A stretch of 5,946 bases of DNA, taken from positions 1 through 5,946 of the forward strand of contig JANTFY010000153.1 in assembly GCA_024763185.1 (NCBI GenBank). The letters run 5' to 3'. The stretch is from Gammaproteobacteria bacterium. GTDB taxonomy: Bacteria; Pseudomonadota; Gammaproteobacteria; GCA-001735895. The notes under the pieces are model-generated. The model saw nothing but the letters and a program-made list of their open reading frames with translations. It was not told the origin of the DNA and searched no databases. Shown here one piece after another: positions 1 through 5,628 of the stretch; the first letter of the stretch is position 1, and each line of letters begins with the position of its first letter. A program made the position numbers and the translations under genes.

Positions 1-216
1 ATAAAGACTATCTTTTCAATAAATTCTGAAATATTACAAGACGTTTTCGTTTTTGATGTCTATACTGGTAAGGAAGTTATAAATAATCGAAAAAGTGTCG
101 CTTTGGGCTTGATTTTACAGGACTTTTCACGCACTCTTACCGACCAGGACGTGGAAAAAACAGTAACGGAAGTCCTGCAAATACTCGAAAAACAACATAA
201 TGCAGTCTTGAGGTAA
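1..216 (+). CDS. pheT: Phenylalanyl-tRNA synthetase beta subunit, C-terminal end (partial)
   Basis: Frame 1 is open from the window edge to a TAA at 214-216 and encodes the last 71 residues of a protein whose start lies outside. The peptide contains LQDVFVFDVYTGKEV, then KSVALGLILQDFSRTLTDQD and VEKTVTEVLQILEKQ. This is the usual ending of bacterial PheT, the ferredoxin-fold anticodon-binding (FDX-ACB) domain that contacts the tRNA-Phe anticodon stem. In the cytoplasmic alpha2beta2 enzyme, PheT supports charging of tRNA-Phe and carries the editing activity. The next gene is ihfA after a 5-nt gap, the normal gammaproteobacterial operon order. The call rests on both the C-terminal signature and this synteny. 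The ihfA ribosome-binding site overlaps the end of this gene. Confidence 0.93.
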   Translation: MKTIFSINSEILQDVFVFDVYTGKEVINNRKSVALGLILQDFSRTLTDQDVEKTVTEVLQILEKQHNAVLR

Positions 217-221
217 AACGT

Positions 222-521
222 ATGTCACTGACCAAAGCTGATATGGCCGAAATGCTGTTTGATGAGCTTGGTCTCAACAAACGAGAGGCAAAAGAGATTG
301 TTGAACATTTTTTCGAGGAAGTGAAAGTAGCACTGGAAACCGGTCATCAGGTGAAACTGTCCGGTTTTGGAAACTTTCTGACTCGCTCAAAAGCGGAAAG
401 GCCCGGAAGAAATCCCAAAACAGGGGAAGAGATTCCGATATCTGCCAGAAAGGTTGTTACATTCAGGCCCGGACAAAAACTAAAAATAAGAGTTGAGGCT
501 TATGCTGGAAGCCAGCAATAA
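222..521 (+). CDS. ihfA: Integration host factor subunit alpha
   Basis: A 99-residue protein, the same length as E. coli IhfA. With IhfB it forms a heterodimer that binds the DNA minor groove and bends it sharply, acting in nucleoid architecture, site-specific recombination, replication initiation and sigma-54 promoter looping. Visible signatures are an N-terminal helical part with LTKADMAE and LGLNKREAKE (residues 3-24), the VKLSGFGNF core (44-52), and the beta-arm RPGRNPKTGE (60-69), whose Pro65 should be the intercalating residue. The end VVTFRPGQKLK (78-88) is also typical. The Shine-Dalgarno GAGG at 210-213 lies inside the end of pheT, 8 nt before the ATG, so translation is probably coupled to pheT. 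Preference for the alpha over the beta subunit, or over HU, comes from the pheT neighbour and the IhfA-like arm and C-terminus. Confidence 0.97.
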   Translation: MSLTKADMAEMLFDELGLNKREAKEIVEHFFEEVKVALETGHQVKLSGFGNFLTRSKAERPGRNPKTGEEIPISARKVVTFRPGQKLKIRVEAYAGSQQ

Positions 522-858
522 TAACGAACTACCTGTTATCCCCGGAAAACGCTACTTCACCATCGGTGAAGTAGCCGAATTATGTGACGTAAAACCTCAT
601 GTTTTACGTTATTGGGAGCAGGAGTTTCCACAACTCAAACCGGTTAAACGACGGGGAAATCGACGTTATTACCAACGTCATGATGTACTGCTAATCCGTC
701 AAATCCGTTCCCTGTTATATGATGAAGGTTTTACCATCGGTGGCGCCAGGCAAAGACTGGAAGGCGATGATGCCAAGGATGATGTCAATCAAAGCCAGCA
801 GATCATCAAACAAACTTTAGTTGAACTTGAAGAATTGCTTCAAATCCTGAAGCGATAG
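502..858 (+). CDS. MerR-family transcriptional regulator downstream of ihfA
   Basis: A 118-residue protein with a MerR-type winged helix-turn-helix. It shows YFTIGEVAELCDVKPHVLRYW at residues 18-38, the wing RRGNRRYY at 50-57, and a second helical part with IRQIRSLLYDEGFTIGGARQRL ending near 86. The C-terminal helix (about 97-118) is probably the dimerisation coiled coil. No effector domain or metal-binding Cys cluster is seen, so the ligand is unknown. This short MerR-like protein is found after ihfA in many gammaproteobacteria (for example pseudomonads), and no regulon is known to me. I chose the ATG at 502 because relatives begin ML and AAGAG at 488-492 sits 9 nt upstream. A TTG at 493 would add three residues. 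The gene overlaps ihfA by 20 nt in another frame, indicating cotranscription and coupled translation. Confidence 0.9.
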   Translation: MLEASNNNELPVIPGKRYFTIGEVAELCDVKPHVLRYWEQEFPQLKPVKRRGNRRYYQRHDVLLIRQIRSLLYDEGFTIGGARQRLEGDDAKDDVNQSQQIIKQTLVELEELLQILKR

Positions 859-883
859 GTTTAAAATTCCCATCCTTTTCAAT

Positions 884-960
<77 letters not shown>

Positions 961-995
961 TTTTATTTTCCAGTTATCATCACTACTCTTGTTCT

Positions 996-1016
996 AAGCT
1001 GTCGATGAGACAGTTT
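996..1016 (+). repeat. Inverted repeat (hairpin) downstream of tRNA-Pro
   Basis: Bases 996-1003 (AAGCTGTC) can pair with 1009-1016 (GACAGTTT) around the 5-nt loop GATGA, giving 8 pairs including one G-U. It could help end or process the tRNA transcript. It has only three T residues after the core CTGTC/GACAG stem and is followed by CCAG, so it is a poor intrinsic terminator. Confidence 0.5.
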
Positions 1017-1027
1017 CCAGAGGCAAA

Positions 1028-1048
1028 GGGATCGGGTAAGTCGATCCT
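1028..1048 (+). repeat. Inverted repeat GGATCG/CGATCC upstream of the deacylase
   Basis: Bases 1029-1034 (GGATCG) pair perfectly with 1042-1047 (CGATCC) across the 7-nt loop GGTAAGT, and an outer G-U pair is possible. No T tract follows. It lies about 40 bp upstream of the TATAAT box of the next gene, so it could be an operator or an RNA structure. Neither is shown. Confidence 0.5.
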
Positions 1049-1087
1049 GAACACTGATATTTAATACGACAGACCTTCCGCTCGAGA

Positions 1088-1093
1088 TATAAT
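1088..1093 (+). promoter_or_regulatory. Possible -10 box for the deacylase gene
   Basis: A perfect TATAAT lies 31 bp upstream of the ATG at 1124, which would give a leader of about 24 nt. The hexamer 17 bp upstream (TACGAC, 1065-1070) is a poor match to TTGACA, and no extended -10 TGn is seen. If real, the promoter is weak or activator-dependent. Confidence 0.3.
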
Positions 1094-1123
1094 AATCAAT
1101 AAAGACTGAGCAGAGCATGTAAC

Positions 1124-2146
1124 ATGTTAACTATAGACGGTATTCACTGTGAACTGGATTTTGATGCTCAAGGTAAGCAGTTTGGCAGTATTGACCTGCG
1201 CTTCTCAAACAATGAATTTGCTTTCAGTAAAATACCGGTTCCAGTTGTAGTCATCAAAAATGGGCCAGGTCCTACTTTACTGCTGACTGCTGGAAATCAT
1301 GGAGATGAGTATGAAGGCCAGGTTATTCTGCGTCGCTTAATACATGAAATCGAATTGGAAGATTTTACAGGGCGACTGATTATTCTGCCGGCATTGAACT
1401 ACCCGGCTGTGCTTGACAATTCGCGTATCTCGCCGCTGGATCAGGGCAACATGAATCGAAGTTTTCCAGGTATTGAAGGTGGTTCACCCACCTCGGCCAT
1501 TGCGCACTTTGTCAGCAGTCGTATCTTACCGCTGGCGGATGCTGGCATAGATTTACACTCTGGGGGAACGACTGCTTACTACCTGCCATCCACTTTTCTT
1601 TGTACTACGAATAATACTGAATTGATGCACCAAAACCTGGCGATGGCTGAAGCCTTTAATGCGCCTTTTACTTATATCGTGCGTGGTGAGAATTCAGCCA
1701 GTGGTTTTGATCCAACTGCTCATGTCCGTGGCATTCCCTTTATCTCCTGTGAACTCTATGGCGGCGGCAACGTTGACGTGAATGCTACACAGATCGGTAG
1801 TGCCGGGGTTAAAAATGTGATGCAACAGATGGGAATGATTTCAGAACAATCCGAATGTGATATGCAGACACGTTTCCTCAATGGAATCGATGGCAGCTAT
1901 ACGCTGAGTGCCTCATTCGCCGGTCTCTTTGAGCCTTATCATGAAATGGGTGATGAAGTTAAGGCAGGTGATATTGCTGGCCAGTTATATTCTGTGGAAG
2001 AGGTTGAACGAAAACCCCTGGAACTTGAATTTGAAAAAGCCGGCATAATTATGGCCCGACGTAACGGGGCCCGGGTTATACGGGGAAGTCACTTGTTTAT
2101 GGTCAGTGCTGCAATGTCAAGGGATGAGGTATTGAATTTAATGTAA
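1124..2146 (+). CDS. Zinc-dependent deacylase, succinylglutamate desuccinylase/aspartoacylase family (DoeB-like)
   Basis: A 340-residue cytoplasmic hydrolase with no signal peptide. Members of this M14-like family use zinc to remove an acyl group from an N-acyl amino acid. Visible zinc ligands are H59 and E62 in GNHGDEYEG and H145 in DLHSGG. GNMNRSFPG (108-116) supplies the conserved Asn/Arg that binds the substrate carboxylate, and E210 in SCELYGGG is the likely catalytic glutamate. The C-terminal part (about 255-330, with GLFEPYHEMGDEVKAGD) resembles the barrel-like domain of the family. Length and motifs fit DoeB, the N-acetyl-diaminobutyrate deacetylase of ectoine breakdown, better than AstE. 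However, no doeA, doeC, doeD or ast gene is in the window, so the substrate is unproven. The start is the only ATG after an in-frame stop at 1100-1102, and the ribosome-binding site is weak. The gene is probably monocistronic and converges on the next gene. Confidence 0.85.
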   Translation: MLTIDGIHCELDFDAQGKQFGSIDLRFSNNEFAFSKIPVPVVVIKNGPGPTLLLTAGNHGDEYEGQVILRRLIHEIELEDFTGRLIILPALNYPAVLDNSRISPLDQGNMNRSFPGIEGGSPTSAIAHFVSSRILPLADAGIDLHSGGTTAYYLPSTFLCTTNNTELMHQNLAMAEAFNAPFTYIVRGENSASGFDPTAHVRGIPFISCELYGGGNVDVNATQIGSAGVKNVMQQMGMISEQSECDMQTRFLNGIDGSYTLSASFAGLFEPYHEMGDEVKAGDIAGQLYSVEEVERKPLELEFEKAGIIMARRNGARVIRGSHLFMVSAAMSRDEVLNLM

Positions 2147-2225
2147 TCCCCACGAAGCGGCTTTCCAATTAGTGTTAGCTGGCACTGGTAAATCTACCAA
2201 CCCAAGTTAATTTTTCAGCGAATTA

Positions 2226-3164
2226 TTAACCGTAAGATTGACCCAGTGGCCCAAGTAACCCAGCGCCGCGGTTTTTTGGAACCTGGGTGATATTGCGTAA
2301 CTCTCGGCTTTTGGTAACCAGTTTTTGAACTATGGGCATCAGGATGACTTCTACGGCCTGGATAATTTTCCCACCGGGTACCACCAGGGTGTTATTACGG
2401 CTTAAGAATGAGCCAGGAAGACGCTGCAACAGGTCAGGAAAATCCGGTAGATCGATATTTTGGAAATGTACAATCAGGATACATTCGTCCAGCGAGGGTT
2501 CATCCCGGATTGAAAAGGGATCGGACGTGTCCACCACTGCTGCTAATTGCATATTGATGTGTGTGCGTGAAAATTGCGGTGTTATGTGCTGCACATAATC
2601 CTGCATACGCTGTAATATCACTTTGCGCACAGCTTTACGGGAATACCCACGTAATGAGGTATCACGTTTGATTTTTCGTATCCATTCAAGGTTAACGTTG
2701 GGAACCATGCCGATCAGAAGATCGGGATAACTAGAAATATCGATATCGTCCTGGATAGCGGCGCCATGTAATCCGCGGTAAAGCAGTAAATCCGTGTCGC
2801 TGTCCAGTTCCTGCCATGGCGTTAAGGTGCCGGATTTCTGTCCCCAGTTGGCGGCAGCCTTCTTGGTATGTAAATAATAGCGATACATGCCGGTACCGGT
2901 GGCAGCATATTGAAATAACAGGCTTTCAAGCTTGTCCAGGTGGTTTGCCTCTGGATTGAAATGCGTCAACACTTCATCTTGCGTGCTCGCCTCTTTGTTC
3001 TTCTGCTTCATCTCCTTGCGGGTATAACGATGAAAAGCATTGCCTTGAATATATGCCGCTTTTACCCGTTCCCGAAAAAAAATATGTTCAAACGCCCGGC
3101 TTATGGCCGAGCTACCCGAACCGGATGAACCGGTAATTGCAATAATGGGGAATTCTTCAGACAT
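2226..3164 (-). CDS. Phosphoribulokinase-family protein with substituted active-site acids (possible pseudoenzyme)
   Basis: A 312-residue protein homologous throughout to proteobacterial class I phosphoribulokinase, which phosphorylates ribulose 5-phosphate with ATP in the Calvin cycle, and to E. coli PrkB. Signatures are the P-loop ITGSSGSGSS (10-19; class I enzymes lack the usual Walker Lys), GNAFHRYTR (41-49), HFNPEAN (68-74), LYRGLHGA (128-135), VNLEWIRKIKRD (157-168), ITPQFSRTHIN (194-204), DTSDPF (212-217) and NTLVVPGGK (258-266). K164, D168 and R172, equivalent to Rhodobacter K165, D169 and R173, are kept. Position 42, the catalytic-base Asp in Rhodobacter, is Asn. Position 40 is Gln instead of Glu, and position 130 is Arg where the family has Glu in FYEGLHG. 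Normal kinase activity is therefore doubtful. The C-terminus runs about 20 residues beyond the usual end. The ATG at 3164 has GGAGT (3178-3174) 9 nt upstream, and the gene ends in tandem TAA TAA. Confidence 0.88.
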   Translation of the reverse strand: MSEEFPIIAITGSSGSGSSAISRAFEHIFFRERVKAAYIQGNAFHRYTRKEMKQKNKEASTQDEVLTHFNPEANHLDKLESLLFQYAATGTGMYRYYLHTKKAAANWGQKSGTLTPWQELDSDTDLLLYRGLHGAAIQDDIDISSYPDLLIGMVPNVNLEWIRKIKRDTSLRGYSRKAVRKVILQRMQDYVQHITPQFSRTHINMQLAAVVDTSDPFSIRDEPSLDECILIVHFQNIDLPDFPDLLQRLPGSFLSRNNTLVVPGGKIIQAVEVILMPIVQKLVTKSRELRNITQVPKNRGAGLLGPLGQSYG

Positions 3165-3334
3165 AAAGATTTTACTCCGTAGCGCTTTGCAACGTTTTCG
3201 GATACTAGCATATTCCCCTTGAAACTTAAGGGATATCGATCAGGTTAGCGGGTATTAATGCTGAAGGGAGGTAATTTTAATCCGGCAAAGTCGATGTAAA
3301 AATAACCTGGTAGGTGTATCTTGTTTGTCAGGAC
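3165..3334 (-). other. Intergenic region between tail-anchored protein gene and phosphoribulokinase-like gene
   Basis: This 170-bp stretch follows the kinase module and precedes the phosphoribulokinase-like gene on the same strand. I see no gene. On the - strand, ACCT-ACC-AGGT followed by TATTTTTA (about 3313-3296) is a very weak terminator candidate. An imperfect palindrome lies at 3210-3236. The - strand hexamers TATGCT (3212-3207) and TAGTAT (3207-3202) could serve as a -10 for the downstream gene, but neither has a good -35, so no promoter is called. Confidence 0.5.
3210..3236. repeat. Imperfect palindrome upstream of the phosphoribulokinase-like gene
   Basis: CCCTT (3216-3220) pairs with AAGGG (3228-3232) across a 7-nt spacer, and ATAT (3210-3213) pairs with ATAT (3233-3236) with two bases bulged on one side. 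It is 46 bp upstream of the start codon at 3164 and overlaps the place where a promoter would be expected, so an operator role is possible. It is equally a candidate RNA hairpin, but it has no T tract. Confidence 0.4.
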
Positions 3335-3607
3335 CTAGGCCAAAAAAATATACACGAGCGTTGAGGCCGCCATTACCCCCAAAATTATTATCACCCAGTC
3401 TGAAGCAGAATAGCGACTGCGGGTTTCATTATTTTCTGTGTCCTGATGAATTTTGAGAAAATTCTGTAAATCTTCATGGCTAATATGACCGGAACTGGAT
3501 AATTTTCTAAGCAGCTGAGACCTGATCTCCAAGTATTGCGTTCTATCCAATAAACCGTTGGCATAGGTTTTGACCAGTACACGTAAGGGCGAATTTGACA
3601 GGGTCAT
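3335..3607 (-). CDS. Small tail-anchored membrane protein of the kinase operon
   Basis: A 90-residue protein with one membrane segment at its very C-terminus (about residues 71-90, WVIIILGVMAASTLVYIFLA). Arg residues lie just before it (63, 65), so the N-terminal part should be cytoplasmic. Residues 9-52 look like two short helical hairpins, YANGLLDRTQYLEIRSQLL and then SSSGHISHEDLQNFL, in the style of SHOCT domains. I do not recognise a named family. Its ATG shares one base with the kinase stop (TGATG), and I see no Shine-Dalgarno sequence before it, so it is almost certainly translated by coupling to the kinase. That makes it a likely partner or modulator of the kinase. The Tyr-Gly-Leu-Arg pattern of its first hairpin resembles the kinase N-terminus. 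The function is unknown. Confidence 0.75.
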   Translation of the reverse strand: MTLSNSPLRVLVKTYANGLLDRTQYLEIRSQLLRKLSSSGHISHEDLQNFLKIHQDTENNETRSRYSASDWVIIILGVMAASTLVYIFLA

Positions 3608-5628
3608 CAGCGAAATTTCTGGGCATTTATCTGCTTATCCAGGCTTTGTAAACGAGGATGGTCAGGGAAAAACTTCAAACCCGTCTGGATATATTCAGTC
3701 GCTGTTACAAAATCACTTTGTGCCAGGTATTTTTCCGACTCAGACAGATAAAGTTCCGCGAGTTTGCTGTCTTTTAACAGATAATGTTTGGGATCCACGC
3801 GCTTGAGCAGGGGCAGGACTGTTGTCAGGTCTTCACCGGATTCAGTTTTAATCAGTTTCTTAGCCTTAACGTAACGATTAAACAAGGAGATCAGGTTGGT
3901 CATCAGGCGATCTTTCTGTTCCTTGATTTGTTCTTCAATGGATGACAGGGCGACAGAGTCTGGATAATGCTGTTTGGCCTGATTTAACAGCTCGATAGCT
4001 TGGGGATAATCGTATAAACCATCTTTGGGTCGGAAGACGGTTTTTATTCGGTCACGATAGAAGGTAATGATCTCACGGCGTAATCCAACCGACAATATCT
4101 GTTGTTGATCTTTACTCACCTGGTCGAGACTCCAGATGGTTTCAATCATTAAAGCCTTGTCACCCGCTTTTATACGATCAATTTTATCGTATAAAGCCTG
4201 TTCTTCGCGAAATTTTAGAAATGGCTTATAGCCTGCACCTGCACCAATAATAGCGATGAAAAGCGCACCCAGTAAAATCTGCCGTGAATGGGATTTTTTC
4301 AATCGAATACCATCGAGAAACTTGTCCACGCTGGCTATTCGGTCTTCTCTGTTTACAGTCAGGGCCTTAATCAGGGTGCGTTGCTGACGTCGATCCAGTC
4401 CCTTGATGGCCTTGGGCTTAATGCCCAGTTCCTTTATTTTGGGGGCAGCCACCTTGTTATAGGGGTGTTTTCCACCAGCCAGCAATTGATAAGCAACACA
4501 GGCCAGCCCATAGATATCATCACGTGGATCCGGGTTCATGCCAGCAAACATTTCAGGGGTGGCATAGGCCGGGGTGACAGCGCTCAATTTACCGGGGTCG
4601 AACATGGTCTTTTCGTTTTCCTCACCGGCCACGGTACTCGCCCTGGCGATACCAAAGTCGAGCAGCTTGACGGAACCATCGTTGAGCAGAAAACAGTTGC
4701 CAGGTTTAAAATCGGAATGAATCAGCTTTTTTTCATGGGCGTAGGCCAGGCCATGGCACAGTTGTTCAATGATATGAAGAGCCTGATCGGTTTTCAGGGG
4801 TTTTTGTGCAAGCTCCTTGATTAACCGGTTCAGCGGCTTACCCTGCAGATACTCCATGGTCATGAACACCGTATCACCATCACGGTCAAAGTCATAAACC
4901 GTGGCAATGTTGGGGTGTGCCAGTCGTTGCGCTTTACTCGCTTCCCGTTGCAAAGCAATAAAGGATCCGGAGTATTTTTTGAACGCGTCGGTCAATACCT
5001 TGATGGCGACATAAGGGTCCTTGTCCTTGGCTTCTACCTTGAGTAAGTCCTTGGCCTTGAATACCACACCCATGCCACCCTGGCCAAGACGTTCCAGCAA
5101 AACAAAGCGGTTCTTCAGGGTAACGCCGGGGCCCAGGTTTTCGTGTTTGGTTTTGGCTGCTTTGGGCACGGGAATGGAAGTCGGGTTACTCTCTTCGGTT
5201 ATGTCATCATCCAGGGAGATGTCATCATTTTTTTGTGCTGACTGGCGGTAATTCAGGTCGGTGACCGGTTTGGCGGTATCGGTTCTGATGATGACGGTCT
5301 GGTCGGCCATATCATCCGATTTACCCGGTGTTTCTGACAGATCGGTGACATGCAGTGTTTTATCTTCATTAAAATAGGAAATGTCTGTGGAAGCCTGGCT
5401 ACCTCTTAAAGTGGTATGGATACTGATTTCCGAGACCGTCTTGGAAAGATTTTTAAACTGTTCATCATTCAGTTTGTCGAGAGTGTAAAGCTGTTGCAGA
5501 TATGCGAGGGTTGCGGAACTGCTATCGTGCGTGGCATGGAATATCGAGGTCAGCCCTTCTTCCATATCCTTGCGGCTGAGTATGCCGGAAAGATAGTCAT
5601 CAATAATCGATTCACATATTTCAGACAT
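3607..5628 (-). CDS. Membrane-anchored Ser/Thr protein kinase with TPR-like C-terminal region
   Basis: Using the ATG at 5628 (GAGG at 5638-5635, 6 nt upstream) this is 673 residues; a TTG at 5640 would add four. Residues 1-66 are helical and SHOCT-like. Residues 70-165 are a low-complexity acidic linker rich in Ser and Thr. The Hanks-type kinase domain spans about 175-442: glycine loop GQGGMG (182-187), VAIK Lys210, helix-C Glu229, HSD-F-KPGN catalytic loop (304-311, Asp306 and Asn311), DFG (324-326), TPE (357-359) and DDIYGLA (Asp371). HSD replaces the usual HRD, so it is a non-RD kinase, but the ATP, metal and catalytic residues are all present. A hydrophobic segment at 450-469 after KKSHSR predicts a cytoplasmic kinase and a periplasmic C-terminus. 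There, YPQAIELLNQAKQHYPDS and FVTATEYIQTGLKFFPDHP look like TPR repeats. It overlaps the PP2C gene upstream by 8 nt and the tail-anchored gene downstream by 1 nt. Confidence 0.92.
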   Translation of the reverse strand: MSEICESIIDDYLSGILSRKDMEEGLTSIFHATHDSSSATLAYLQQLYTLDKLNDEQFKNLSKTVSEISIHTTLRGSQASTDISYFNEDKTLHVTDLSETPGKSDDMADQTVIIRTDTAKPVTDLNYRQSAQKNDDISLDDDITEESNPTSIPVPKAAKTKHENLGPGVTLKNRFVLLERLGQGGMGVVFKAKDLLKVEAKDKDPYVAIKVLTDAFKKYSGSFIALQREASKAQRLAHPNIATVYDFDRDGDTVFMTMEYLQGKPLNRLIKELAQKPLKTDQALHIIEQLCHGLAYAHEKKLIHSDFKPGNCFLLNDGSVKLLDFGIARASTVAGEENEKTMFDPGKLSAVTPAYATPEMFAGMNPDPRDDIYGLACVAYQLLAGGKHPYNKVAAPKIKELGIKPKAIKGLDRRQQRTLIKALTVNREDRIASVDKFLDGIRLKKSHSRQILLGALFIAIIGAGAGYKPFLKFREEQALYDKIDRIKAGDKALMIETIWSLDQVSKDQQQILSVGLRREIITFYRDRIKTVFRPKDGLYDYPQAIELLNQAKQHYPDSVALSSIEEQIKEQKDRLMTNLISLFNRYVKAKKLIKTESGEDLTTVLPLLKRVDPKHYLLKDSKLAELYLSESEKYLAQSDFVTATEYIQTGLKFFPDHPRLQSLDKQINAQKFR

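Larger units (their letters stand above)
961..1123 (+). other. Intergenic region with hairpins and a promoter-like box, no gene seen
   Basis: This 163-bp gap separates the conserved pheT-ihfA-tRNA block from the deacylase gene. No convincing ORF is present. Two separate inverted repeats occur at 996-1016 and 1028-1048, and a TATAAT box at 1088-1093. Neither hairpin is followed by a run of T, so I cannot call an intrinsic terminator. No duplicate of the tRNA 3' end (an att-like repeat) is seen here or elsewhere in the window. Confidence 0.6.

Noticed and set aside
2147..2225. Possible bidirectional terminator between the convergent genes
   Set aside because: Only short or G-U-rich stems are found (2168-2189, and TGGTA/TACCA at 2186-2199), and the T run at 2211-2215 is separated from them by more than 10 nt. 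This is not enough to call a terminator.
2332..2598. 88-codon + strand open frame, and another at 2940-3128
   Set aside because: Both are antisense to the phosphoribulokinase-like gene, whose conserved motifs run through these positions. There is no plausible product.
3258..3299. GGGAGGT (3266-3272), a strong Shine-Dalgarno look-alike, and a 13-codon ATG frame on the + strand
   Set aside because: No start codon lies at a suitable distance after GGGAGGT, and the 13-codon frame contains the motif rather than following it. There is no support for a gene.
3570..3806. 78-codon + strand open frame, and a 63-codon - strand frame at 3391-3582
   Set aside because: The first is antisense to the kinase C-terminus. 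The second is an alternative frame of the tail-anchored protein gene, whose own frame has a coherent membrane segment and a coupled start.
4288..4824. 178-codon open frame on the + strand
   Set aside because: It lies wholly antisense to the conserved kinase domain and transmembrane coding region, and its translation has no recognisable motif. It is a shadow of the kinase gene.
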